Shown here one piece after another: positions 7,655 to 17,015 of a DNA stretch of 31,639 bases (positions are counted from its first letter, which is position 1; each line of letters opens with the position of its first letter). A program made the translations under genes and the position numbers. Origin of the DNA: an uncultured Solobacterium sp. (GTDB lineage Bacteria; Bacillota_I; Bacilli_A; Erysipelotrichales; Erysipelotrichaceae); the NCBI GenBank assembly GCA_905194705.1, contig CAJJTI010000005.1:1-31639 (forward strand), in the 5' to 3' direction. The notes beneath the pieces are model-generated. The model did not search any database, was not told the DNA's origin, and worked only from the letters and a program-made list of their open reading frames with translations.

Positions 7655-8593
7655 CTATTTAAGAATTAATTCTGTAACTTTTTGAGCAAATTCTTCTTGT
7701 TTTACATCCATTGCAACTTCACAATGTCTGTCGTCAAACTTGAAATCTGAATATATATCCGTAACTGTCTTACCAAATGTGATGTCACTTTCTGTTTCTA
7801 CAAATACACCAGCTTTTACTAATGTAAATAACTCTGGATAAACAAGATACATAATTGGGCAAACATCATGCAAGCAGAGTTTCTTTACACCAAGTCTTTC
7901 TTCGTAAACACTTACTGCCTTGGATGTAGAATCTTTAAATAATTTTGCTTTCGCATTAGTTCCTTCACAAATTGCTTCAATTTCATTCATTGTTAGACTT
8001 GATTTAAGAGTTACATCTAAACCAAACATTTTAACTGGAATACCTGATTTAAATACTGTTTCAGCTGCGTGAGGATCTACATAAATATTAAATTCTGCAC
8101 TAGGTGTAGCATTTCCACCAACAACTGCCCCACCCATGATAACTAATTCTTTAATATATTTTGTAATATCAGGATACTTAATAATTGCAATCGCAATATT
8201 AGTTAATGGTCCTACTGCTGCTACAACAAGTTCTCCATTTAATTCTTTCGCTGTATGATACATTGCATCATAACCATATTCTGTTTCTAATGGTGCTTTT
8301 GAATCAGGAATAATTGCTCCCCCAAGTCCGTCATCACCATGAACATGTGCTGCTGTTTCTAATGGAATCATTAATGGCGTTTTTGCACCAGGATAAACCT
8401 TAATATCTTCTTTCCCACATAATGACATTACAGCTCTTGCATTTCTAAATGTTTTTTCTTCTTCAACATTTCCTGCTACTGCTGATACGCCTTTAATATC
8501 AAGTTCTTCAAGTTCAGAAGCACACATCAACATTACGGCATCATCAACACCAGTATCAGTATCAATCCATAGAGGAATCTTCTTCTCACTCAT
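7655..8593 (-). CDS. Nucleoside hydrolase (IunH/Rih family)
   Basis: This 312-residue enzyme of the Ca-dependent nucleoside hydrolase fold splits nucleosides to base and ribose. The metal-binding N-terminus DTDTGVDDA (about residues 11-19) is intact, as are VAAVGPLTNIAIA, IMGGAV, the SAEFNIYVDPHAA stretch and LHDVCP. I chose the ATG at 8591-8593 because of the GGAGGT just upstream. This gives an 8-base overlap with the preceding hydrolase stop. It is the last gene of the nucleoside uptake operon. Substrate specificity (purine or pyrimidine) cannot be read from sequence alone. Confidence 0.93.
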   Translation of the reverse strand: MSEKKIPLWIDTDTGVDDAVMLMCASELEELDIKGVSAVAGNVEEEKTFRNARAVMSLCGKEDIKVYPGAKTPLMIPLETAAHVHGDDGLGGAIIPDSKAPLETEYGYDAMYHTAKELNGELVVAAVGPLTNIAIAIIKYPDITKYIKELVIMGGAVVGGNATPSAEFNIYVDPHAAETVFKSGIPVKMFGLDVTLKSSLTMNEIEAICEGTNAKAKLFKDSTSKAVSVYEERLGVKKLCLHDVCPIMYLVYPELFTLVKAGVFVETESDITFGKTVTDIYSDFKFDDRHCEVAMDVKQEEFAQKVTELILK

Positions 8594-9548
8594 CAATATG
8601 TACCTCCCAACCATCAAACTTCCGACAAGCTTCTACAATTAAATCAACAAATTTTTCTTTATCTACACCTACCACTGCATGAACATTTGGCTTTTTGCCT
8701 GTAATATTCAAGAAGTCGCCAACTGTTTCTCCACGGCAATATCTGCCTCTTGTTTCTACTTCAGCATAAATATCTTTAATTTCAAAAATCTCAGGATGAG
8801 TTAAAACTAAAACTGCACATGGATCATGTAGTGGTGATCCTTCCCAGCCTAATTCTTTATGATGCTTGAAGAAGAAATCCAGCCAGTCTGATACAACTTG
8901 AGATACCTGGTTTCCTACCGCTCTTACTTTTTTCCTGTCATTAGGAGTAACAATTGCTTTTTCTGTTACATCTAATCCACATACAGTTAATGGAACACCT
9001 GCTTGAAATTCAATTGCAGCAGATTCAGGATCTTCAATAATATTGAATTCTGCTGCAGCAGTCCAGTTACCATTTCTAAAGCCACCACCCATAATGGAAA
9101 TATGACCAATCTTTTCTTTTAATTCAGGATGAGCCACAAGTAATGCAGCAACGTTTGTTTGTGGACCTGTCGCAATAATTGTCACAGGTGTATCACTTTC
9201 TCTTAATACTTTTGCCATGAGTTCAACTGAAGATAATTTGCACTCTTCAAATGCTGGTTCAGGAAGTTTAGGTCCATCTAATCCTGATTCACCATGGAAG
9301 CTTGGTGCCACAAATAAATCAGACATAATCGGTACAGCTCTTCCTCTAGAAACAGGTACATTTAATCCTAATAATGCACAAATTCTTAAGGCATTGTATG
9401 TTACTTTAGCAAGTGTCTGATTACCTGCTACAGTTGTAATTGCTTTGATATCAAACTCATCTGCAGCTGCAGCTAAAACCCAGGCAATTGCATCATCATG
9501 TCCTGGATCACCATCAAGAATGACAGGTATTTTTTTCATTTCACTCAT
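8586..9548 (-). CDS. Nucleoside hydrolase, pyrimidine-type (RihA/RihB-like)
   Basis: The protein has 320 residues. The metal site DGDPGHDDA near the N-terminus uses the Pro-Gly-His variant seen in the cytidine/uridine-preferring group, unlike the Thr-Gly-Val/Thr of the two other hydrolases in this window. ATGPQTNVAALL, IMGGGF, AAEFNIIEDPESA and PLHDPCAVL complete the active-site signature. It sits between the permease genes and the next hydrolase, in one operon with a BMP-type nucleoside importer. Preference for pyrimidine ribonucleosides is an inference from the motif. Confidence 0.92.
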   Translation of the reverse strand: MSEMKKIPVILDGDPGHDDAIAWVLAAAADEFDIKAITTVAGNQTLAKVTYNALRICALLGLNVPVSRGRAVPIMSDLFVAPSFHGESGLDGPKLPEPAFEECKLSSVELMAKVLRESDTPVTIIATGPQTNVAALLVAHPELKEKIGHISIMGGGFRNGNWTAAAEFNIIEDPESAAIEFQAGVPLTVCGLDVTEKAIVTPNDRKKVRAVGNQVSQVVSDWLDFFFKHHKELGWEGSPLHDPCAVLVLTHPEIFEIKDIYAEVETRGRYCRGETVGDFLNITGKKPNVHAVVGVDKEKFVDLIVEACRKFDGWEVHIDE

Positions 9549-9570
9549 ACTTTCTCCTTTTACGTATAGA

Positions 9571-9597
9571 AGAAACCTAGTTAAAAGCCAGGTTTCT
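9571..9597 (-). other. Intercistronic stem-loop between permease and hydrolase
   Basis: AGAAACCT (9571-9578) and AGGTTTCT (9590-9597) form an 8-bp stem. No T-run follows on the minus strand, so it is more likely an RNA-processing or stability element, or a partial attenuator, than a full terminator. Confidence 0.5.
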
Positions 9598-9611
9598 TTA
9601 TGAATATTATT

Positions 9612-10580
9612 TTAATTATTTGCTTTCTTCTTCTCTATAGTTTGTGAAGAATGAGCTTTCTTTGCTTTACTGTTATGTAATAAAGCGAATACTACTAGAC
9701 CAATAATTGTTACAGCATATGGAATTGGTGAAACTAAGAATGAGTTTACACCAAGAGAGGATACCTTTACGGATAATGCTTGTGCAAAGCCGAAAATTAA
9801 AGCCGCAAGCATTGATCCAACCGGTTCTCCAGAACCCATAGCTTGTGCAGCTAAAGCGATAAAACCTCTACCAGCAACCATGTTTTGAGACCATCCCATT
9901 GCATAGTACATTGACATATATGCACCAGATAATCCAGCTAATACACCAGCTAGAATAAATGCAGTATATTTCACTTTAATAACGCTAACACCAACAGAGC
10001 TTGCCGCATTTGGATTTTCACCAACAGAACGAATATTCAATCCTAAAGGCGTTCTATATAATAATACCCAAGTTAAATAAACCAGTAAAAATGCAACATA
10101 AGTCAAAATACAATGTCCTGAAAGGATACTACCAATTACAGGAATATCTTTGATTAGCGGAATATTCCAAACAGGAATTTGTAAATTACCCGTAATTAAA
10201 CCACTGGTAGATGTCATTTGTGACCCTTCAGTAATACCCGTAATTACTTTAACTAAGAATATTGTTCCACCAGAACCTACCATATTAATAGCAGTACCAG
10301 TCAAAATAATATTTGTCTTTAAGTTAAAGGCGAAAAAGCCCATAACTAAGGAAACAATAATACCCGTTACCACAGCAACCAGTAAACCAACAAACCAATT
10401 TTTAGCATAATATGCAAATAATGATCCAAATAAAGCTGAAATCATCATTGTTCCTTCTAGACCAATATTAGATACACCAGCTTTTTCACAAATATCAGCT
10501 GCCAGAGTTACAAGTAAAATAGGAGCTGTAATTCTTAAAATTGCAAAGAAGAATTCAGATGAAAATATTAGTTGTAACAT
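9612..10580 (-). CDS. Nucleoside ABC transporter permease (NupQ/YufQ-like)
   Basis: This 322-residue membrane protein of the branched-chain amino acid/ribose-type permease superfamily has about 8-10 hydrophobic helices. Family segments are ILLVTLAADICEKAGVSNIGLEG near the N-terminus and LRSVGENPNAASSVGVSV-like sequence (NIRSVGENPNAASSVGVSVI) in the cytoplasmic coupling loop. GRGFIALAAQAMGSGEPVGS follows. It pairs with the permease at 10587-11729, 6 bases away. The operon partners (double ATPase, BMP lipoprotein, nucleoside hydrolases) indicate a nucleoside substrate. Confidence 0.93.
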   Translation of the reverse strand: MLQLIFSSEFFFAILRITAPILLVTLAADICEKAGVSNIGLEGTMMISALFGSLFAYYAKNWFVGLLVAVVTGIIVSLVMGFFAFNLKTNIILTGTAINMVGSGGTIFLVKVITGITEGSQMTSTSGLITGNLQIPVWNIPLIKDIPVIGSILSGHCILTYVAFLLVYLTWVLLYRTPLGLNIRSVGENPNAASSVGVSVIKVKYTAFILAGVLAGLSGAYMSMYYAMGWSQNMVAGRGFIALAAQAMGSGEPVGSMLAALIFGFAQALSVKVSSLGVNSFLVSPIPYAVTIIGLVVFALLHNSKAKKAHSSQTIEKKKANN

Positions 10581-10586
10581 AACTAT

Positions 10587-11729
10587 TTAATCGCTCCCTT
10601 CCTTTTTTGCTTTAGACATTTGTGCTTTCAATTCTTCTTCAGCACTCTTAACAACAAGTCTTTGACGATATTTAGCTAAGAATTGATCAGCTGCGAAGAA
10701 TAAGAAGATCACTGCCTGAATAACATTAATTAACTGTGCAGGAACAGCAGAATATGTAGACATTAGAGAGCATCCTTTATCCAGGTATGCCATAAAGAAA
10801 GCTGCTAATGGAACATAGGCTGGGTTATTACCCGCAAGAATCGCAACCGTAACACCCGTCCAGCCATATCCCGGTAAGGCCATCCAGTCATATGCATTAT
10901 ATCTACCTAACTGTTCAATTCCTCCACCCATGCCGGCTAAGAATCCACCTATTACCTGGGAAATAATGATAATTGCAAATACATTGATGCCAGAATACTT
11001 AGAGAAGTCCTGGTTGATACCAATCATACGAATACTATATCCATAACGAGTACGATACATAAAATACCATACAAGAATGGTCATAATAATGGCAATTACA
11101 AATCCCCAAGACAGCTTAGAACCATTATCTACTAATGGAGGTATAGATGCCTCTGATTGGAAGGTATAAGTCTGCATCTGTCCTTTTGAACGATCGGCTA
11201 AATATCCATGCATAAGGAATAAAACCATGTATTGAACAATATAGTTAAGCATTAATGAGTTAACCATTTCACTAACGCCAAGTCTTGCTTTTAAGATAGC
11301 AGGAATAAGCATCATAACAGCTGTCGCTAAAGCTCCACCTAAAATTGCTACAACTGGTAATACACCTGCAGGAAGTGGCACATAAATAGCAATTAGCGCT
11401 GCCACAAACGCACCTAGCATAATGCCACCTTCACTACCTAAGTTAAATTGATTTGCTGAGAACATTACACAAGTTGCTAAGCCTGTAAATACAATCGGAA
11501 TCATACTTGCAAGAATATCTGTAAAGTTCTTTGTGCTAAATTGTCCATTTGCTCTAAAGAACGGGCGAACAAGCATTGTTTCAATCGCTTTAGCAGCTGA
11601 TGCAATTTTATCACCAAAAGTATTACCGCTCGAACTTAATAAAATCAGTAAAAATGCCACAAGAAGTGCAATACCAATAGCTAACGCACCTCTTACTATG
11701 CTAAAGCGTAAACTTCTTTTTTTACTCAT
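10587..11729 (-). CDS. Nucleoside ABC transporter permease (NupP/YufP-like)
   Basis: The permease has 380 residues, with an N-terminal membrane helix and an extended loop before the core. The segment FSANQFNLGSEGGIMLGAFV matches the N-x-G-xEG motif of BMP-type importers. The coupling loop carries IRMIGINQDFSKYSGI and the C-terminal half GYGWTGVTVAILAGNNP. I chose the ATG at 11727-11729, preceded by GGAGGG at 7-base spacing. It overlaps the ATPase stop by 8 bases, which implies coupling. The ATG at 11753 would give a 32-base overlap without a better ribosome site. Confidence 0.93.
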   Translation of the reverse strand: MSKKRSLRFSIVRGALAIGIALLVAFLLILLSSSGNTFGDKIASAAKAIETMLVRPFFRANGQFSTKNFTDILASMIPIVFTGLATCVMFSANQFNLGSEGGIMLGAFVAALIAIYVPLPAGVLPVVAILGGALATAVMMLIPAILKARLGVSEMVNSLMLNYIVQYMVLFLMHGYLADRSKGQMQTYTFQSEASIPPLVDNGSKLSWGFVIAIIMTILVWYFMYRTRYGYSIRMIGINQDFSKYSGINVFAIIIISQVIGGFLAGMGGGIEQLGRYNAYDWMALPGYGWTGVTVAILAGNNPAYVPLAAFFMAYLDKGCSLMSTYSAVPAQLINVIQAVIFLFFAADQFLAKYRQRLVVKSAEEELKAQMSKAKKEGSD

Positions 11730-13278
11730 GACATACCCTCCTGATCTCCTCATCGGATTGTCTCTTTAAGCCAAGCATATAAGTACCCATTTCTTCATCA
11801 GATAGTTCAGAAGTATCTTCAAAATAAGCCACAATCTGACCGCCATACATAATGATTAAACTGTCAGATAACTCCATTACTTCATTTAAGTCTGCCGAAA
11901 CAAGTAACACACCTATTCCAGATCTACTTAATTCTACTAACTTACGACGAATAAATTCTGTCGCACCAACGTCAATACCACGAGTTGGCTGGTCAGCAAT
12001 AATCAAATCTGGATTATTAGAAAATTCTCTTGCGACAACAACTTTCTGAATATTACCACCCGATAACATTCCTACTTTCTGTTCTCTTGATTTGCATAAA
12101 ACAGTATATTGACGAATTAGTTCATCCGTATCGTTTTCCATTGCCTTCAAGTTAAACAGTAAACCTTTATTATACCGCTTATCACTAATACGATCTGATA
12201 GCATATTTTCTTGAATTGTCGCATCAGCCGCAATACCGTAAAGCATACGATCTTCAGGAACAAGTGATATTTTCTTTTCACGTAATTTCCTCTGATTCAA
12301 TCCAATGACTTCATCACCATTTACTTTGATAGAGCCATTATTTGGTGTATTAAACCCAAATAACATATCAACTAATTCTTTTTGACCATTACCTTCTACA
12401 CCAGCAATACCAAGAATTTCACCTTTTCTGACAGAGAAAGATACTCTATCAAGCATTTTCTTTCCCCATTCATTAACGTATTCCAAATCTCTAACTCTTA
12501 GTATTTCATCAGTTGGTGTTGCCTTATCTTTCTGCACTTCAAGTACAACATCTCTACCAACCATTAAACGAGAAATTGTTTCTGGATTTTCTTCTTTTGT
12601 ATTATAGACACCCATTGATTTACCACCACGAAGAATGGTCATTCTATCTGTGATTTCAACAATTTCATTTAACTTATGAGAAATAAATACGATTGTATAT
12701 CCCTGTTCTTTTAAATGTTTTAATTCTTTAAATAATTCTGTAGTTTCCTGCGTCGTTAAAACTGCAGTAGGTTCATCCAAAATAAGAATTTTTGCTCCAC
12801 GAACTAATGCCTTAAGTATTTCAACTTTCTGTTTCATACCTACAGGAATATCTGCTACACGAGCATTTGGATCAACCTCAAGATTAAATTTTTTCGAGTA
12901 TTCTTCAGTAATTTCTACCGCCTTTTTGAAATCAATAAAGACACCTTTTTTAGGCACCATGCCTAGAACCATGTTTTCCGCAACCGTTAAACTTGGTACT
13001 AACATAAAGTGTTGATGCACCATACCTATTCCTTTAGAAATAGCTACAGTAGGAGATGTAAGATTAACTTTTTCACCGTTAACATAAATCTCACCACTGG
13101 TTGGTTGTTCTAAACCAAATAGCATTTTCATTAAAGTAGATTTACCAGCACCATTTTCGCCCATCAAAGCATGAATTTCACCTTTATAGATTTCAAAATC
13201 CACTTCTTTATTTGCCACTACACCATTCGGATAAACTTTCGTTATACCCTTCATCTGCACGGCATATTCTTTTTCCAT
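11722..13278 (-). CDS. Nucleoside ABC transporter ATP-binding protein, two ATPase domains (NupO/YufO-like)
   Basis: The 518 residues contain two ABC domains. The N-domain has Walker A GENGAGKST (40-48), the degenerate signature IPVGMKQKVEILKAL (about 144-157) and Walker B ILILDEPTAVL. The C-domain has a weak P-loop GVEGNGQKE (293-301), a good signature LSGGNIQKVVVAREF (405-419) and LIIADQPTRGIDVGA. This asymmetry is typical of the RbsA/YufO class. The ribosome site GGAGGCG precedes the start. The gene follows the BMP lipoprotein by 91 bases, with a short G/C-rich stem (about 13310-13332) in the gap. Confidence 0.95.
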   Translation of the reverse strand: MEKEYAVQMKGITKVYPNGVVANKEVDFEIYKGEIHALMGENGAGKSTLMKMLFGLEQPTSGEIYVNGEKVNLTSPTVAISKGIGMVHQHFMLVPSLTVAENMVLGMVPKKGVFIDFKKAVEITEEYSKKFNLEVDPNARVADIPVGMKQKVEILKALVRGAKILILDEPTAVLTTQETTELFKELKHLKEQGYTIVFISHKLNEIVEITDRMTILRGGKSMGVYNTKEENPETISRLMVGRDVVLEVQKDKATPTDEILRVRDLEYVNEWGKKMLDRVSFSVRKGEILGIAGVEGNGQKELVDMLFGFNTPNNGSIKVNGDEVIGLNQRKLREKKISLVPEDRMLYGIAADATIQENMLSDRISDKRYNKGLLFNLKAMENDTDELIRQYTVLCKSREQKVGMLSGGNIQKVVVAREFSNNPDLIIADQPTRGIDVGATEFIRRKLVELSRSGIGVLLVSADLNEVMELSDSLIIMYGGQIVAYFEDTSELSDEEMGTYMLGLKRQSDEEIRRVCHE

Positions 13279-13309
13279 AATAATACGCCTCCATTATTTA
13301 TGAACAAGA

Positions 13310-13332
13310 GAGGGAGATCCTACATCCCCCTC
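13310..13332 (-). other. Weak stem-loop between the BMP lipoprotein and ATPase genes
   Basis: GAGGG (13310-13314) pairs with CCCTC (13328-13332). The position just after a binding-protein gene suits a transcript-stabilising or partial-termination hairpin that keeps lipoprotein mRNA in excess. The stem is short, so this is tentative. Confidence 0.3.
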
Positions 13333-13369
13333 ACTCATCACTTATTGATTATCTTAATTATTATTTTGA

Positions 13370-14503
13370 TTAAGGACGAACTTCATCACGTCTAGAGATA
13401 ACAGCGTTATTTCCTTCTTCTGTTAATGCAGTAGGCACTTCAACTTTACCATTTAATACAGCATCAATAGCTTCTTGTACTTTAGCTTTTGTTTCTTCAG
13501 AAGCATATTTATCAAAGTTCTTATCTGTAACGATACCTACACCACCTTCAGCAAGTCCAAGTTTAATTTCTGTTCCCCAGTAATCCTTACCAGCATCTAA
13601 TTCATCAAAGAACCAAACTAGAGAATTACCAACATTCTTTAAACCAGATGTGAATGTGATAGCAGCTAAGTCACTTGAGAATGTAGATTCTTGATCAGAA
13701 TCAACACCGATGAACCATTCATTTTGTTCTAAGCAAGCTTCTGCAGCACCATTACCAGCATTTCCTGCAACACCCCAGATAATATCGCACTTGTTATCTT
13801 GAATCATTGATAAGCCATATTCTTTAGCTAATGTTGTATCAACATAACCACCAACATAACGTGTATCAATCTTGATATCAGGATCAACGTTTGTAGCACC
13901 TGTAATATATCCATATAAGAAGTCGTTAATAACTGGACTATCAATACCACCTACAAAACCGATAACTTTATCTTCATTAATTCCCTTAATATTTGTATCT
14001 TCAGTCATTAATGCAGCAAATGTACCAACAACATAACCCAATTCATTCTGTTTGTATGTAATGTTAACAACATTCTTGTTTTCACCTACATATGTATTAT
14101 CATCGAAGATTAAGAATTTCTGATCAGGATATTTAGTAGCAACTTCCTTCAAATAGTCAGGCATCTGATATGTTCCACAAATGATTAAATCATATTCACC
14201 AGATTCAGCTACTTCATATAGAGTAGATAACCATTTAGGTTTATCCGCATCTGTTCCACCTAATTCAAGCGTATTTAATGTAATACGTCCATCTGTTTCA
14301 AGTCTCTTTAAGCCTTCTTGTGCAGAGTCAAAGAATGATTTGTCACCCAAGTTACCATTTACAACGTATGCAACATTATAAACTTTCTTTTCTCCACCTG
14401 TTTCGCCACCAGTAGTACCGCCAGTTTCTCCACCAGTTCCACCACCGCCGCCGCAACCGGTCAGTAATGCGACACTAAGTAGTGCCATTAAAATTTTTTT
14501 CAT
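13370..14503 (-). CDS. BMP family nucleoside-binding lipoprotein
   Basis: The 377 residues begin with a signal peptide and lipobox LLTGC (lipidated Cys17). A Gly/Thr/Glu-rich linker follows (about 18-38), then the PnrA/BmpA/NupN-type binding domain. That domain opens with YNVAYVVNGNLGDKSFFDSA and continues with DKVIGFVGGIDSPVINDF and DIIWGVAGNAGNGAAEA. It would be anchored outside the membrane and deliver nucleosides to the two permeases. It is the first gene of a six-gene operon ending in two nucleoside hydrolases. The promoter and a cre-like site lie upstream. Confidence 0.94.
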   Translation of the reverse strand: MKKILMALLSVALLTGCGGGGGTGGETGGTTGGETGGEKKVYNVAYVVNGNLGDKSFFDSAQEGLKRLETDGRITLNTLELGGTDADKPKWLSTLYEVAESGEYDLIICGTYQMPDYLKEVATKYPDQKFLIFDDNTYVGENKNVVNITYKQNELGYVVGTFAALMTEDTNIKGINEDKVIGFVGGIDSPVINDFLYGYITGATNVDPDIKIDTRYVGGYVDTTLAKEYGLSMIQDNKCDIIWGVAGNAGNGAAEACLEQNEWFIGVDSDQESTFSSDLAAITFTSGLKNVGNSLVWFFDELDAGKDYWGTEIKLGLAEGGVGIVTDKNFDKYASEETKAKVQEAIDAVLNGKVEVPTALTEEGNNAVISRRDEVRP

Positions 14504-14532
14504 TATAAATTTTTCCTCCTAAAGCGCTTTTT

Positions 14533-14546
14533 TGTAAGCGGTTTCT
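14533..14546 (-). promoter_or_regulatory. cre-like CcpA site at the nucleoside importer promoter
   Basis: TGTAAGCGGTTTCT on the plus strand matches the cre consensus TGWNANCGNTNWCA at 13 of 14 positions. It sits just downstream of the predicted start point (about +4 to +17), where CcpA would block elongation. A second, core-only palindrome AAAGCGCTTT lies at 14521-14530. Confidence 0.65.
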
Positions 14547-14555
14547 TATACTTGT

Positions 14556-14585
14556 ATATTAATGCTTTTTTTACCCATATGTCAA
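14556..14585 (-). promoter_or_regulatory. Promoter of the nucleoside importer operon
   Basis: Minus-strand -35 TTGACA (14580-14585), an 18-base spacer and -10 TAATAT (14556-14561). The start codon follows about 53 bases later behind AGGAGG. Confidence 0.65.
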
Positions 14586-14610
14586 CTATTTTATTCATGC
14601 ATGTTTTCGA

Positions 14611-14638
14611 TTGACAATCCTGCTTTTAAGCATATATT
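14611..14638 (+). promoter_or_regulatory. Promoter of the add-udp operon
   Basis: TTGACA (14611-14616), a 16-base spacer and TATATT (14633-14638). GAGAGGT and the ATG at 14660 follow. Confidence 0.7.
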
Positions 14639-14659
14639 TTAAGTTTAGAGAGGTAACTT

Positions 14660-15691
14660 ATGAACAAATATAATTTTGATAAAATTGAGCTTCATCTTCA
14701 CCTTGATGGTGCTTTTAGATTCTCCACAATTTGGGAATTAGCTCTTAAAGAAAATGTAAAAATGCCAAAAGATACACTGGAAGAATATATCGAGTATATT
14801 CGCTATTCAGCAAATTGTGGAAGTGTAAATCAGTATCTAAGAATGTTTGATGCACCCCAGCTTGTTATGCAGAGTAAAGAGAACTTAACTCGTATTACAT
14901 ATGAATTAATTGAAGATTTATATCATCAAGGATTATCCTACGCTGAGATTCGTTTTGCACCACAATTTCACACCCAGAAAGGTTTATCCCAATTTGATGC
15001 TACCGAAGCCGTATTAGAAGGAAAAAAATTAGCTTTAGAAAAATATCCTGATATTCGTGCCAACATCATTGCCTGCATGATGAGTTTAGGACCTACTTCC
15101 GTTAATGAAAAAGAAAACTATGAAACAATCGAAGTATGTAAGAAATTTAGAAATGATGGCTTAATTGGAATTGATTTAGCTGGTGCTGAAGGAATTGTTC
15201 CTTTAAGTGACTTTGCCCCTTTCTTTGATAAAGCTAGAGAGTATGGTTTAAATATGACATGTCACGCAGGGGACAGCCAGCACACTGATACTGTTAGAGA
15301 TGCAATTAACTTTGGGGTATCAAGAATTGGTCATGGTCATCATATTTATGAAGATGAAAACTTATGCAAGATTGCTAGAGATAAACGCATTACTTTAGAA
15401 ATTTGCCCTACAAGTAATATTCAATGTTTAACTGAACCTTCTTACCAGAAGCATCCTGCTAAAAAACTATTTGATTTAGGAATACCTGTAACAATCAATA
15501 CTGATAATATGACTCTTGCTGGTACTACTCTTGAAGATGAATATGATCACTGTATAAATGAAATGGGATTTACAAGAAAAGATATTATAGAGACAAATAT
15601 TTATGCAATAGAAGCTTCTTTCGCTGATAAAAAAACCAAAGAAACAATTAAAAACAATCTAGAAAAATCCTTAAAGGAGGAATCACAATGA
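14660..15691 (+). CDS. add: Adenosine deaminase-like aminohydrolase
   Basis: This 343-residue TIM-barrel metal hydrolase is predicted to deaminate adenosine to inosine. Zinc ligands are the HLHLDGA motif (about residues 12-18), the His in CHAGD, and Asp in VTINTDN. RIGHGHH and EICPTSNIQ are also present. The family's catalytic HAGE motif reads HAGD here, a Glu-to-Asp change at the proton-transfer position, so substrate or rate may differ. The stop overlaps the next start by 4 bases. It is divergent from the nucleoside importer operon. Alternative: a related 6-aminopurine deaminase. Confidence 0.88.
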   Translation: MNKYNFDKIELHLHLDGAFRFSTIWELALKENVKMPKDTLEEYIEYIRYSANCGSVNQYLRMFDAPQLVMQSKENLTRITYELIEDLYHQGLSYAEIRFAPQFHTQKGLSQFDATEAVLEGKKLALEKYPDIRANIIACMMSLGPTSVNEKENYETIEVCKKFRNDGLIGIDLAGAEGIVPLSDFAPFFDKAREYGLNMTCHAGDSQHTDTVRDAINFGVSRIGHGHHIYEDENLCKIARDKRITLEICPTSNIQCLTEPSYQKHPAKKLFDLGIPVTINTDNMTLAGTTLEDEYDHCINEMGFTRKDIIETNIYAIEASFADKKTKETIKNNLEKSLKEESQ

Positions 15692-16425
15692 AACAAGCAC
15701 ATATTCAATTAGATGAATCAGTTAATGCAAAATATGCAATACTTCCAGGTGACCCAGCTCGTCTTGATCACATTAAAAAATATTTAGATGATGTTGAAGA
15801 ATTAGCTTATAACCGAGAATTTCGATCATTGAGTGGTTTTTATAAAGGAATGAAAGTTATTGCTATTTCTACCGGTATTGGTGGCAGCAGTGCTTCAATT
15901 GCGATAGAAGAACTACATAATATAGGTGTAACAACAATGATACGTATTGGCTCTTGTGGAGCGCTTCAAAAAGGAATAAAATTAGGCGATTTGATTTTTG
16001 CGGAAGGTGCTATTCGTGATGATGGCACAAGTAAAACATATATTGATGTAAGTTATCCAGCTGTTCCTGATGCTGAATTACTCATAAATTGTGAAGAATA
16101 TGCAAAAGAAATGAATTGGGCGTATCATGCAGGTATCGTTCACAGTCACGAAAGTTTCTATTTTGATGAAAATGATGCCATTGAAGAAGGCTGGTCAAAA
16201 AAAGGTGTTCTTGGTTCAGACATGGAAACAGCCGCATTATTTACGGTTGGTAGACTACGTGGCATTAAAACAGCATCTATCTTAAATAATGTAGTTTTAT
16301 ATGGTGAAGATACTGCTGATTCAATTGGTGACTACGCTGTTGGAGCTTCATTAACATATGAAGGTGAAAAAAGAGAAATCCTAGTTGCCTTAGAAGCGAT
16401 GTATCAAAAGGAAAATAAAAAATGA
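15688..16425 (+). CDS. udp: Nucleoside phosphorylase, uridine phosphorylase-like
   Basis: This 245-residue NP-I family phosphorylase opens with ILPGDPARLDHI (phosphate-binding GDP-x-R) and has STGIGGSSASIAIEEL and MIRIGSCGALQKGIKLGD. GSDMETAALFTVGRLRG carries the Met-Glu pair that binds ribose. The Asp used by purine nucleoside phosphorylases in the late S-D-H motif is absent (sequence NNVVLYGED). This favours a uridine phosphorylase, which makes uracil and ribose-1-phosphate. GGAGGAATCACA precedes the start, and it is coupled by ATGA to the deaminase and by a 4-base overlap to the next gene. Confidence 0.82.
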   Translation: MKQAHIQLDESVNAKYAILPGDPARLDHIKKYLDDVEELAYNREFRSLSGFYKGMKVIAISTGIGGSSASIAIEELHNIGVTTMIRIGSCGALQKGIKLGDLIFAEGAIRDDGTSKTYIDVSYPAVPDAELLINCEEYAKEMNWAYHAGIVHSHESFYFDENDAIEEGWSKKGVLGSDMETAALFTVGRLRGIKTASILNNVVLYGEDTADSIGDYAVGASLTYEGEKREILVALEAMYQKENKK

Positions 16426-17006
16426 AAAAAGTATTATATGTAGATTGCTGCATCCGTAAAGAAGAATCACGCACAAAGAAAATTGCTGATGCTTTCTTTG
16501 CAAATTTAAGCAATCAATATGAAGTAAAACATCTTGATTTAAAGAATGAGAATTTAAAACCACTAGTCAACGATTTCTTTGATGAAAGAGAAAAATTAAT
16601 TGCCGAACATAACTTGACTCATCCAAGATTCCGCTATGCTCATGAATTAGCTAATGTAGACATGGTTGTCATTGCTGCACCATTCTATGATTTAAGCTTT
16701 CCATCATTATTAAAAATCTATATTGAAAACTGTACTGTAGATGGTATTACATTTGCTTCTACAAGTACTGGACTAAAAGGTTTATGTAAAGCAACAAATA
16801 TGTATTACTTTACAAGCCGTGGTGGATTCTATCATGATGCAGCTGATGAGCAAGCAACTCCATATTTAAAACATCTATGCAATTTCTTAGGTATTGATCA
16901 TTTTGACTGCATTGATGCTGATGGTATGGATGTTGTAGATTTTGACAGTGAGGCTTCTTTAAAAGAAGCTTGTGACAAAGCAAGTGAACTTGCAAAATCG
17001 TTATAA
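16422..17006 (+). CDS. Flavodoxin-fold NAD(P)H-dependent oxidoreductase (AzoR-like)
   Basis: The 194-residue protein matches the FMN-dependent NAD(P)H quinone/azo-reductase group. It has the N-terminal strand KKVLYVDCCIRKEESRT (phosphate loop), AAPFYDLSFPSLLKIYIEN (the usual P-x-Y/W-N-x-x-x-P-x-x-L-K region) and YYFTSRGGFY (the S-x-G-G flavin loop). It is the third gene of the add-udp operon with a 4-base overlap. Its link to nucleoside catabolism is not obvious from sequence; redox detoxification is a guess. Confidence 0.82.
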   Translation: MKKVLYVDCCIRKEESRTKKIADAFFANLSNQYEVKHLDLKNENLKPLVNDFFDEREKLIAEHNLTHPRFRYAHELANVDMVVIAAPFYDLSFPSLLKIYIENCTVDGITFASTSTGLKGLCKATNMYYFTSRGGFYHDAADEQATPYLKHLCNFLGIDHFDCIDADGMDVVDFDSEASLKEACDKASELAKSL

Positions 17007-17015
17007 ATACAAATG

